Below, one piece after another: positions 7,683-16,257 of a stretch of 64,000 bases of DNA (positions are counted from its first letter, which is position 1; each line of letters begins with the position of its first letter). The position numbers were made by a program, and so were the translations under genes. Below the pieces are notes generated by a model, which saw only the letters and a program-made list of their open reading frames with translations, made no database searches and was not told the origin of the DNA. The DNA comes from Flaviflagellibacter sp963786225 (lineage in GTDB: Bacteria; Pseudomonadota; Alphaproteobacteria; Rhizobiales; Methylopilaceae): positions 62,001 to 126,000 of the forward strand of contig CAWAYQ010000001.1 in NCBI GenBank assembly GCA_963786225.1, given 5' to 3'.

Positions 7683-9482
7683 TCAGTTCGCTTTCGGTTC
7701 GGGCGCATTCACGCGGATATGCAGTTCACGCAATTGCTTCGGCGTCGCCGGAGCCGGCGCGCCCATCAAAATATCCTCGGCGCGCTGGTTCATCGGGAAC
7801 AAAGCAACCTCGCGCAGGTTCTCGACGCCGCAGATCAGCATGACCATGCGGTCGACGCCCGCGGCCATGCCGCCATGCGGCGGCGCGCCGTACTGGAACG
7901 CCCGGTACATACCGCCAAACCGCTCCTGAACCACGTCTTCGCCATAGCCCGCGATCTCGAACGCCTTGAGCATTGTCTCCGGCCGGTGATTGCGGATGCC
8001 ACCGGACGCGATTTCATAGCCGTTGCATACGACATCGTATTGAAATGCCGAGATCGTCAGCGGGTCTTTGGTATTCAGCGCTTCGAGGCCGCCCTGCGGC
8101 ATCGAGAACGGATTGTGCGAGAAATCGACCTTCTTCTCGTCCTCGTTGAATTCGTAGAACGGGAAGTCGACGATCCAGGCGAGTTCGAAACGGTCCTTGT
8201 CGACCAGACCGAGTTCCTCGCCGATCCTGATGCGAGCCGCGCCCGCGAGTTTCGCCGCCTTGTCCGGGGCGCCGGCCGAGAAGAACACAGCATCGCCCGG
8301 ACCGACATTGGCGGCGGCCGCGATAGACGCCTGCACATCGGACGGAATGAACTTCGCGATCGGGCCCTTGCCCGTCAGAACGCCGCTCTCGTCGTCGAAC
8401 ACGATATAGCCGAGACCCGGAGCGCCCTCGCCGCGCGCCCAGTCGTTCAGCTTGTCGAAGAACGAGCGCGGCTGCGACGCCGCGCCGAGAGCCGGGATCG
8501 CGCGCACGACGCCGCCGCCCGCGACCACATTCTTGAACGCGTTGAACGAAACGTCCTCGCGCGTAAAGACGTCGCTGACATCGACGATGATGAGAGGATT
8601 GCGAAGGTCCGGCTTGTCGGTGCCGTATTTCAGCATGGCTTCGGCGTAGGGAATGCGCGGGAAGCTCTGCGTGACCGGCTTGCCCTCGGCAAACTCCTCG
8701 AAGATGCCGCGGATCACCGGCTCCATCGTCGTGAACACGTCCTCCTGCTCGACGAAGCTCATTTCGAGATCGAGCTGGTAGAACTCGCCGGGCAGGCGGT
8801 CGGCGCGCGGGTCCTCGTCGCGGAAACAGGGCGCGATCTGGAAATAGCGGTCGAAGCCCGCGATCATCAGCAATTGCTTGTACTGCTGCGGCGCCTGCGG
8901 CAGCGCGTAGAAATTACCGGGATGAATGCGCGACGGAACGAGGAAGTCGCGCGCCCCTTCGGGCGACGACGCGGTCAGGATCGGCGTTGCAAACTCCGTA
9001 AAGCCCGCATCCGTCATGCGCCGGCGCATGGCGGAGACGACCCTGGTGCGCGTCATGATGTTCTTGTGCAGCGTCTCGCGCCGCAGGTCGATGAAGCGGT
9101 AGCGGAGGCGGATGTCTTCCGGATAGTCCGGCTCGCCGAACACCGGCAGCGGCAGCTCGGCCGACGGGCCCAGCACTTCCACGCCCTCGATATAGATCTC
9201 TATCTGCCCGGTCGGCAGATCCGGATTCTCGGTCCCTGGGGGGCGCCTGCGGACCTCGCCCTCGAACCGGACCACCCATTCGGAACGCACCTTCTCGACG
9301 TCTTTGAAGGCCGCCGAATCCGGGTTCGCCACGCATTGGGTCAGGCCGTAATGGTCGCGCACGTCGACGAACAGCACGCCGCCATGATCGCGGACGCGGT
9401 GAACCCAGCCGGAAAGCCGAACGGTTTCCCCGATGTGCTCCTCGCGGAGCTGCCCGCAGGTATGGGTGCGGTAGCGATGCAT
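7683..9482 (-). CDS. aspS: Aspartyl-tRNA synthetase
   Basis: 599 residues starting MHRYRTHTCGQLREEHIGET. It has the OB-fold anticodon domain (LSGWVHRVRDHGGVLFVDVR), class II motif 2 (FRDEDPRADR), the bacterial GAD insertion, and motif 3 (GMAAGVDRMVML). It charges tRNA-Asp, and in many alphaproteobacteria also tRNA-Asn. The ATG at 9482 matches family N-termini. Divergent from rnd with about 180 bp between. Confidence 0.97.
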   Translation of the reverse strand: MHRYRTHTCGQLREEHIGETVRLSGWVHRVRDHGGVLFVDVRDHYGLTQCVANPDSAAFKDVEKVRSEWVVRFEGEVRRRPPGTENPDLPTGQIEIYIEGVEVLGPSAELPLPVFGEPDYPEDIRLRYRFIDLRRETLHKNIMTRTRVVSAMRRRMTDAGFTEFATPILTASSPEGARDFLVPSRIHPGNFYALPQAPQQYKQLLMIAGFDRYFQIAPCFRDEDPRADRLPGEFYQLDLEMSFVEQEDVFTTMEPVIRGIFEEFAEGKPVTQSFPRIPYAEAMLKYGTDKPDLRNPLIIVDVSDVFTREDVSFNAFKNVVAGGGVVRAIPALGAASQPRSFFDKLNDWARGEGAPGLGYIVFDDESGVLTGKGPIAKFIPSDVQASIAAAANVGPGDAVFFSAGAPDKAAKLAGAARIRIGEELGLVDKDRFELAWIVDFPFYEFNEDEKKVDFSHNPFSMPQGGLEALNTKDPLTISAFQYDVVCNGYEIASGGIRNHRPETMLKAFEIAGYGEDVVQERFGGMYRAFQYGAPPHGGMAAGVDRMVMLICGVENLREVALFPMNQRAEDILMGAPAPATPKQLRELHIRVNAPEPKAN

Positions 9483-9664
9483 GATGCTGAAATCCTAGCG
9501 AAATTTGGCTTTCTAGGCCGTGTGACGGCTGTCTGCCGCAGTCTGGGATGCAAGGCGGGACAAACCGCACGCAAAGGCCGCTTTTGTCAACTCGACCATG
9601 GGCCTTGCCCGCGTCAAATTGAGCGTGCCTCAATGGTCGTCCCGAGGCTCCGAGTTCGGTTTAT

Positions 9665-10825
9665 ATGGCGGGCATGATCGTAACCAGTACAGCGGACCTA
9701 AAAGCCGCCTGCCAGCGGCTTGCCCGTTCGGCATTCGTCACCGTCGACACTGAATTTCTGCGCGAAACCACCTTCTGGCCGAAACTCTGCGTTGTACAAC
9801 TCGCTGACGACGAGGGAGCCTTCGCGGTCGACGCGCTCGCGCCCGGCCTCGACCTCACGCCCATGTTCGACCTCATGGCCAACGAGAAGGTGCTGAAGGT
9901 GTTCCATGCCGGACGGCAGGACATCGAAATCATGTGGCATTTGGCCAAGATGATTCCGCACCCGGTCTTCGACACCCAGGTCGCGGCCATGGTGCTCGGC
10001 TACGGCGAGAGCGTTTCCTACGACCAGCTCGTCCAGCGCATCACCGGAGTGCAACTCGACAAGTCTTCGCGTTTCACGGACTGGAGCCGCCGCCCCCTCA
10101 GCGAAGCCCAGGTCACCTACGCTCTCGCCGACGTGACGCATCTTCGCGACGTCTATCGCCATCTCGCCGAGGACCTCGAAAAGCGCGATCGCAGCGCCTG
10201 GGTTGCCGAAGAGATGGCCGTTTTGGTCTCGCCCGAGACCTACCGCCAGGCGCCCGAAGATGCGTGGAAGCGCGTCAAGGCGCGGCTTCGCAAGCCAAAA
10301 GAGATCGGCGTCCTGATGGAGATCGCCGCCTGGCGCGAGACCGAGGCGCAGACGCGTGACGTCCCGCGCTCGCGCATCGTGAAAGATGAAATCCTGGCCG
10401 AGATCGCCCTGCGCGGCCCGACCTCGACGGAAGCGCTCGGCGGCCTGCGCGGCCTGCCCAACGGCTTCGAGCGCTCCAAGGCCGGCAGCGATATCGTCGC
10501 CGCCGTGCAGCGCGGCCTCGCACGCGATCCCGCCACCCTGCCCCGCATCGACCGCGATCGGCCGCCGCCGAACGGAACCGGCGCGACGGTCGAACTGCTG
10601 CGCGTTCTGCTGAAAATGATCTCGGAGAAGGAAGGCGTCGCGCCGAAAATCCTCGCGACGACCGACGACCTCGAACAGATCGCCGCGAACGACGCGGCCG
10701 ACGTCCCGGCTCTGCATGGCTGGCGGCGAGATTTGTTCGGCGAGAAGGCGCTCGGCCTCAAGCGCGGCGAGATCGCGCTGGGCTTGCGCAAGGGCCGTGT
10801 AAGTGCGGTCGAAGTGAAGGGCTAA
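9665..10825 (+). CDS. rnd: Ribonuclease D
   Basis: 386 residues with DEDD-family exonuclease motifs: DTEFLRETTFWPKLCVVQ (Exo I), VFHAGRQDIEI (Exo II) and YALADVTHLRDVY (Exo III), followed by an HRDC domain around residues 210-290. It trims tRNA and other RNA 3' ends. Start is ATG 9665 or ATG 9674; both precede the conserved core. It overlaps the convergent AAA ATPase gene by 4 bp. Confidence 0.95.
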   Translation: MAGMIVTSTADLKAACQRLARSAFVTVDTEFLRETTFWPKLCVVQLADDEGAFAVDALAPGLDLTPMFDLMANEKVLKVFHAGRQDIEIMWHLAKMIPHPVFDTQVAAMVLGYGESVSYDQLVQRITGVQLDKSSRFTDWSRRPLSEAQVTYALADVTHLRDVYRHLAEDLEKRDRSAWVAEEMAVLVSPETYRQAPEDAWKRVKARLRKPKEIGVLMEIAAWRETEAQTRDVPRSRIVKDEILAEIALRGPTSTEALGGLRGLPNGFERSKAGSDIVAAVQRGLARDPATLPRIDRDRPPPNGTGATVELLRVLLKMISEKEGVAPKILATTDDLEQIAANDAADVPALHGWRRDLFGEKALGLKRGEIALGLRKGRVSAVEVKG

Positions 10826-11370
10826 ACGGCCCCGATGGCGTCCAGCACGAAGCGAACGCGCTCGTGCACATCGACGCGCGGAAGCTCAAGAAGCTCATAG
10901 CCATATTCGGAATAGATGGCCCTCATCACGTCACAGGTGCGCGCGGCCTCGTCCGGACTCTGCTTTCGCTCCTCGTCCTGAGCGTAAATCTCAGGCCAAT
11001 ACGGCGCGAGAAAAGCCAGTCTGTTGTAGCGGTATCGCTCGATCGAACGCGCCACTGTCTCGGAGATGGGCAGCGCACTCAGTCTGAGATAACCGGCGAC
11101 ATCGACCATTCCGCGATCGAAAAAGACCGGTGCGCTCGATTGCGACAGGTTCTCATACTGCTCGATGTCCAGGGCCAGCATGCGTTCCGCGAACAGCTGG
11201 CGATCATCCCAGGGCAGCGCCCTGCCACCTGACGCCATTTCATCGCGGATGACGTGACGACCGGTTTCTTCGGCGACGGCAAAGCCCGACAGCTGCCGCA
11301 ACGCGGAAATCAACGTGCTCTTGCCGGAACCCGGACCACCCGTAATGACAAAAAGGTTCGATTTATCCAT
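10822..11370 (-). CDS. AAA-type ATPase/kinase-like protein (182 aa)
   Basis: MDKSNLFVITGGPGSGKSTL carries a clear Walker A motif at residues 10-18. A later APVFFDRGMVD segment resembles the Walker B/lid region of the AAA_28 family of small nucleotide kinases and ATPases. Length fits this family. Substrate unknown. It lies between convergent rnd and the chemotaxis receptor gene, same strand as the latter. Confidence 0.8.
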   Translation of the reverse strand: MDKSNLFVITGGPGSGKSTLISALRQLSGFAVAEETGRHVIRDEMASGGRALPWDDRQLFAERMLALDIEQYENLSQSSAPVFFDRGMVDVAGYLRLSALPISETVARSIERYRYNRLAFLAPYWPEIYAQDEERKQSPDEAARTCDVMRAIYSEYGYELLELPRVDVHERVRFVLDAIGAV

Positions 11371-11463
11371 TCGATATCCGGCTCACCGGTCAAAAACAAG
11401 TCCGGGCGCGCGTCGACCGGCCGCTGGCCGACCGACGTTGGCGACCGAACCTAACCGGTATTC

Positions 11464-13563
11464 TTACGCGGCTTCCATGCTCGCGATGAAGGCCTGCATT
11501 TCGTGGCGCAACTCGTGCGAGGACTTCGCCAGTCCCTTGGCCGAAGCCAGCACTTCCGCCGCCGAGCTGCCCGTGCGCGTAGCCGCCTCCTGCACCGTGC
11601 CGATGCTGTCCGTGACGCGGTCAGTGCCCGTCGCCGCCTGCGAAACGCTGCGCGCAATCTCGGAGGTCGCCGACTGCTGCTCCTCCGCCGCCACGGCAAT
11701 GGTAGTCGCAATCTCGTGGACCTGCTCGATGGTCACGCCGATGGACTGGATCGCGGTGACCGCGCCGGATGTCGCCTGCTGAAGTTGGCGGATCTGGCTC
11801 GCGATCTCGTCTGTTGCCTTTATCGTCTGGTTGGCGAGATCTTTGACCTCGCTCGCGACGACGGCGAAGCCGCGGCCCGCTTCGCCCGCGCGCGCCGCCT
11901 CGATCGTGGCGTTCAGCGCCAGCAAATTGGTGCGCGCGGCGATATCGTTGATCAGCGCCACAACGGTCTCGATCTTCTCCGCACTCGCCGACAAAGCCTG
12001 TACGGTCTTGTCGGTCATCCGCACATCCTCCACCGCTTTGCGCGCAGTATCGGCCGTATGCGAGATCTGCGTTCCAATCTCGTTTGCGGAAGACGCGAGT
12101 TCCTCGGTCGCCGCCGCGACTGTCTGGACGTTTGTTCCGGTTTCCTTGGCGGACTCGGCGAGAATCGCCGACTGGTCGCTCGTCTTGCCAGCCGTATCCA
12201 GCATGTCGTTGGCCGTCGTTTCGAGATGGCCGGACGCCGAAACCAGCGCGTCGACAAGGCTGCCGACCCTTTGGCCGAAGCCGTGCGCGAGTTCGGACAA
12301 AGCGCGGCGTTTGTCGGCCTCGGCGCCGGCCTGCAACTGCTCCGCATTCCTCTCCAGCCTGGCCCGTTCGATGGCGCCCTGCTTGAAGACCTCGACGGCC
12401 TCGGCCATAGCGCCGATCTCGTCGCCGCGTTCGGCTCCGGGAATTTGGATCTGCAGATTGCCCTGCGCGAGATTGCGCATCGCATTCGTCATGGCGGCGA
12501 TCGGCCGCGTGATTCTCCGCTGCACCACAAAGGCTCCGGCAACGCCGAGCGCGATCACAGCGACCAGCACCGAGATCTGGACCATCAGCGCGCTCCGCGC
12601 CGCTTCATGGGTACGCTCCGCATGTTCCTGGGCGAGGCGCATCGCCGCGTTCGGAATGGTCGTCAACGCTTCGAGCGCCGCATTTCCCGCTTCGCTGAGC
12701 TTGTCGTTCGAGATCGTGTAGGGCTGGTTCGCGGCGAGTTCATCATAGGCCACTTTGCGGACCTTTTCGTAGGTTTCGAAGACTTCCGTCTTCGCGGCTT
12801 TCGTCAGCTCGACGAGTTCCGCCGACGCGCCTGGACGTGCGAGCAACTCGTTCAACACCGACCAGTTGACCAATGAGCGTCCGCGCAGGTCGGACATTTT
12901 GCGGTCGAGTTCCGGCGTCAGCTCCTTTAGCCGGCGCGCTTCCGAAAGACTGGTGCGCTCAAGACCGATGCCGTCGCGGGAAAGCCACGCCGCCTGCTTG
13001 ATGGCCATGAGTTCCGCAGTCTCGGTGTCGACCATACGGATGGTCTCGCCGAGCACCACCGACATCGTTTCGAGCCGATCGATGACATCGGTCGCCGCCG
13101 TGTTGAAGTCCTTTGCGATGCCTTGGCGACGCTGGGCCAGAGGCAGTTTGAGCGCCGCGTCCGATTCCGCCCGCAGAGTGTCGAGTTTTGCCATACTTGC
13201 CGGCAAGCCCTCGAAAATTTCCGTTTCCGGTCCGGTGCAATCTATCGTCGCACAGAGTTCAAGCACGCGGGCAAGGGCCGGGCTGGCGATCTCGCGCGCG
13301 GCCACATTTATCGCGAAGAACGCCTCGGACGCGGGGGGCTCGGCATTAAGCGCGACGCGCGTCGGCCCGCGCTGAATGCGCGTGTTCTGGAGACCCGTGA
13401 ACAGTACTCGCCCGGCTTCTGCGACACGCACGACGCGTGCGCTTTCGCCGAGTTTGCGAACCTCGCCGTAGATGGGAAGTGCGAGCGTGGCGACGGCCAC
13501 CAGAACGATTGCACCGAACAGCGATTGCACGACGGTGCCTATAGAGAGAGTGCGGTTTTTCAT
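11464..13563 (-). CDS. Methyl-accepting chemotaxis protein
   Basis: About 699 residues. A membrane helix near the N-terminus, a long periplasmic helical sensor of about 290 residues (including CATIDCTGPETEIF with two cysteines), a second membrane segment, a HAMP domain (RRITRPIAAMTNAMRNLAQG), then a long coiled coil with the kinase-control hairpin NDIAARTNLLALNATIEAAR. It should relay ligand binding to CheA/CheW. Start chosen at ATG 13563 (MKNRTLS), 7 nt from GGGG; ATG 13569 or 13587 are alternatives. No chemotaxis genes are nearby. No CheR-docking pentapeptide is seen at the C-terminus (FIASMEAA). Confidence 0.93.
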   Translation of the reverse strand: MKNRTLSIGTVVQSLFGAIVLVAVATLALPIYGEVRKLGESARVVRVAEAGRVLFTGLQNTRIQRGPTRVALNAEPPASEAFFAINVAAREIASPALARVLELCATIDCTGPETEIFEGLPASMAKLDTLRAESDAALKLPLAQRRQGIAKDFNTAATDVIDRLETMSVVLGETIRMVDTETAELMAIKQAAWLSRDGIGLERTSLSEARRLKELTPELDRKMSDLRGRSLVNWSVLNELLARPGASAELVELTKAAKTEVFETYEKVRKVAYDELAANQPYTISNDKLSEAGNAALEALTTIPNAAMRLAQEHAERTHEAARSALMVQISVLVAVIALGVAGAFVVQRRITRPIAAMTNAMRNLAQGNLQIQIPGAERGDEIGAMAEAVEVFKQGAIERARLERNAEQLQAGAEADKRRALSELAHGFGQRVGSLVDALVSASGHLETTANDMLDTAGKTSDQSAILAESAKETGTNVQTVAAATEELASSANEIGTQISHTADTARKAVEDVRMTDKTVQALSASAEKIETVVALINDIAARTNLLALNATIEAARAGEAGRGFAVVASEVKDLANQTIKATDEIASQIRQLQQATSGAVTAIQSIGVTIEQVHEIATTIAVAAEEQQSATSEIARSVSQAATGTDRVTDSIGTVQEAATRTGSSAAEVLASAKGLAKSSHELRHEMQAFIASMEAA

Positions 13564-13668
13564 GATCATGCCCCAACAGACCGGCACGTTGCCGATGCCC
13601 CGATCGCAATTTCCGCAGATCCTCTAAACAATTGATTTACTTTAAGTTGCAAGTTCTACGACTTTAGA

Positions 13669-13692
13669 ATTACGTTCCAAGAACGTGTAATT
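13669..13692. promoter_or_regulatory. Imperfect inverted repeat upstream of the chemotaxis receptor gene
   Basis: AATTACGTTC-CAA-GAACGTGTAATT lies about 105 bp upstream of the receptor start in an AT-rich gap. The arms match except for a two-base insertion. It could be an operator or the end of the upstream hydrolase transcript. Confidence 0.35.
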
Positions 13693-13727
13693 ACGCGATC
13701 GCACACAGGTCCCGCAGCTCTCGTGAT

Positions 13728-14597
13728 CTAGTGTCCGAAAAAGTTCACAAGCTTCGGGACTACCTGTTCGGGCGCTTCGTCGATGAGCCAGTGGCCCGAT
13801 CCTGCGACGACGACACCTTCGACATTGTCCGCGACGAGACGGCCCTGGTCGATGAGGAACTGGCCGCTGGCTTTTTCTCCGGACAGGACCAGCATCGGCA
13901 TTTTCAGTTTTGTCTTCGAAAACTCCGCGAAATCTTTGGCGTCCCGTTCAAAGGCGCGGAACACTTCGAATCCGGCCCGCATGCCACCCGGCTGCGCAAA
14001 AGCCACCGTATAGATCTCGCGATCCCTCTCCGAGACGGAATGAGCCGGATCGGCCGCGAAATCGTTCCAGAAATGCTCGAAGTAGATGCGCTCGCGGCCC
14101 TCGACGAGTGCGAGCGGCGTCTTGCCGTAGAAGTGGAAGTGCCACAGATCGCGCAGCAGCCAAACCTTCGTCCAGTCGCCGACACCCGGCAGAAACGCAT
14201 CCATCAGAACGATCTTCCGGACCTCGTCCGGATATTGCGCGGCGTACGCATAGGCGACCATCAAACCGATATCGTGACCGGCAAGCTGTATCCTGGTGTG
14301 GCCAAGTCCCGCCATCAGCGCATGCACGTCCTTCGCCATCGTCTTCTTGTCGTAACCGCTCTCCGGCTTCGAGGAATCGCCGAAGCCGCGAAGATCGGGG
14401 GCGATCACCGTGTGCGTCTTGGCGAGTTCGGCGATGAGCGGCCGCCACATATGGCTGGTCTGCGCGTAGCCATGGAGAAGCAGGACCGGATCGCCTTTGC
14501 CGGCCGTCAGGTAATGGAGCTTGACTCCGTCGACCTCCATGAACCGGCTTTCGATCGCGACCGGCGCCTGAGCATGAACGGATGTCGCCGGAGCCAT
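13728..14597 (-). CDS. Alpha/beta hydrolase, epoxide hydrolase/dehalogenase type
   Basis: 289 residues. The oxyanion-loop motif LLLHGYAQTSHMW, the nucleophile elbow AGHDIG with an Asp nucleophile, and a late GSGHWLIDEAPEQV with the catalytic His place it in the Asp-nucleophile branch (epoxide hydrolases, haloalkane and fluoroacetate dehalogenases); the exact substrate is open. The N-terminus MAPATSVHAQAP looks like the tail of a signal peptide cut after AHA/VHA, so the true start may lie upstream and be lost, or the protein may be cytoplasmic. A stop lies five codons upstream in frame. Confidence 0.8.
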   Translation of the reverse strand: MAPATSVHAQAPVAIESRFMEVDGVKLHYLTAGKGDPVLLLHGYAQTSHMWRPLIAELAKTHTVIAPDLRGFGDSSKPESGYDKKTMAKDVHALMAGLGHTRIQLAGHDIGLMVAYAYAAQYPDEVRKIVLMDAFLPGVGDWTKVWLLRDLWHFHFYGKTPLALVEGRERIYFEHFWNDFAADPAHSVSERDREIYTVAFAQPGGMRAGFEVFRAFERDAKDFAEFSKTKLKMPMLVLSGEKASGQFLIDQGRLVADNVEGVVVAGSGHWLIDEAPEQVVPKLVNFFGH

Positions 14598-14729
14598 CGC
14601 CGATAGACCTCAAAGAGTGCGCCGCCATTCTTTACGCCAACCGGGAAACGGATTGGCGGTTCTTCGGTTCCGAAAGGCACAGTGAGCGTGCGCCCGCCAG
14701 CGCGAATACGACGAGGTCGGGGATAGACG

Positions 14730-16256
14730 TCAGACGATGTCGACCTGCGGTTCTTTTCCGATCAGGCGCGCCATCTGCCGGACGCGATTTGCCAGCCGGT
14801 CGCCGGCAAGATCCTGCAGACTGTTCGGCAGGCGGAGCACAAGGCGTTCCTTCTCGATCGCAAGACCCGTGCGCGGCAACACGCCGGGCATGGACGCCGA
14901 GACGAGATAGGCCACGCGCATCGCCGCGCCGAGAAGCCGGGCCCGTTCCAGGATGCGCGGCGAGGCAAGCGCCTTCAGGCGCGGGCTGATGCCCTCATCG
15001 CGAAGGCCTTCGTGCCGAAAATAGATTGCCAGCGCGAGATAGGCGCGGCCGGGGTGATCCACGCCGATAAACGCGGCATTCGCGATGATGTTGAAGCCCT
15101 GCTCGCCGCGATAATCGGGATGTGCACGCCAGCCGATATCGGCGAGGTGGCAGGCAGCGTGGCGCAGGCGACGGTCGTCGTCGTCTTCGTTCACCCCGGC
15201 GCTTTCGATAAAAGCGTCGGTCCAATCGATCAACTCATAGCCGTGGCGCGGCGAACGTGACCGAAGAAGGCCCAGCTCCGCCGCGGCCTCGATCAACGGA
15301 TCTTCCTTCCGCACATCCTCGTCGAGCAGTTCGTACAACAGCCCTTCGCGCACGCCGAGCGCCGAAATCACGACGTTTCTCGGCTTCATGGTCTTGATGA
15401 TGTGTTCGAGCACGAGCGCGCCATACGCCAGAAGCGGACGGCGCTCGCTCGAAACCGAAGAGATGCCGGGCAGCGTGTCGGGGTCAACACGGCGAACCCG
15501 CTGGCATAATGCGAGCGCCTCCTTCGCCGGCACGGTGTAGGCATGCATGACGCGCAGCGGATAATGTTTCTGCGCCATGTGCAGGCGCACCAGCGCGCGC
15601 CAGGTGCCGCCGACCGCGTAGAAGTCCCGCTGCTCGAGGGATTTCATTGCGGGCACGCTGCCAATGGCGCTCTTGACGATCTTTTCCGCCTTTTTCAGCG
15701 AACCCGACGAGACATCCTCGAGCGCAAGCCCGCCGAGCGGCAGGGTTACTCCCGAGCCGATCTCATGGCCGGACACCTGAACGAGTTCGAGGCTGCCGCC
15801 GCCGAGGTCGCCGACAAGCCCGTCGGGCTTCCAGAAGCCGGAAACCACGCCAAGCGCGGACAAATGCGCTTCGCGCTTGCCGGACAGAAGTTCGATGTCG
15901 GCGCGGCAGATCGCGCGAGCGGCGTCGAGGAACTCGCGACCGTTGGCGGCATCGCGCGCGGCCGCGGTCGCCAGCACCCGCACCTCGCCGACCTTCATCA
16001 CATCGCACAACGCACGGAAGCGGCGGAGCGCCGAGAGAGCGCGGGTTACCGCACCCGATGTCAGCCGGCCCGTGGTCGCGACGGCACGACCGAGGCCGCA
16101 CAGGACCTTTTCGTTGAAAATCGCCGTCGGACTGCGCGTCAACCCATCATAGACGACGAGACGCACCGAGTTCGAACCGATGTCGATGACAGCCAGAGGC
16201 GAGCCGTTGCGCAAGCGACCGCGTGCTTCCTCTTCGTCAGTCAAACTGTTGAGCAC
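14730..16256 (-). CDS. ppx: Exopolyphosphatase / Ppx-GppA family phosphatase
   Basis: About 508 residues from GTG 16256. Motifs: AVIDIGSNSVRLVVYDG (phosphate-1 loop), GDLGGGSLELVQV (phosphate-2 loop), then the C-terminal HD-like helical domain (HAACHLADIGWRAHPDYRGE). It hydrolyses polyphosphate or ppGpp-type substrates, opposing ppk just upstream. I prefer the GTG at 16256 because it follows the ppk stop by one base and has GAGG at proper spacing; a GTG at 16310 would overlap ppk by 53 bp. Confidence 0.93.
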   Translation of the reverse strand: MLNSLTDEEEARGRLRNGSPLAVIDIGSNSVRLVVYDGLTRSPTAIFNEKVLCGLGRAVATTGRLTSGAVTRALSALRRFRALCDVMKVGEVRVLATAAARDAANGREFLDAARAICRADIELLSGKREAHLSALGVVSGFWKPDGLVGDLGGGSLELVQVSGHEIGSGVTLPLGGLALEDVSSGSLKKAEKIVKSAIGSVPAMKSLEQRDFYAVGGTWRALVRLHMAQKHYPLRVMHAYTVPAKEALALCQRVRRVDPDTLPGISSVSSERRPLLAYGALVLEHIIKTMKPRNVVISALGVREGLLYELLDEDVRKEDPLIEAAAELGLLRSRSPRHGYELIDWTDAFIESAGVNEDDDDRRLRHAACHLADIGWRAHPDYRGEQGFNIIANAAFIGVDHPGRAYLALAIYFRHEGLRDEGISPRLKALASPRILERARLLGAAMRVAYLVSASMPGVLPRTGLAIEKERLVLRLPNSLQDLAGDRLANRVRQMARLIGKEPQVDIV

Positions 16257-16257
16257 A

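Noticed and set aside
5272..7929. 885-codon plus-strand frame across maeB
   Set aside because: Antisense shadow of a GC-rich gene; no ribosome site and no recognisable domain.
7671..9677. 668-codon plus-strand frame across aspS
   Set aside because: Antisense shadow; composition dominated by Arg, His, Val and Asp as expected from complementing a coding strand.
13728..14628. A further frameshift within the hydrolase signal peptide
   Set aside because: The upstream alternative frame gives no hydrophobic signal, so the case is too weak to claim.
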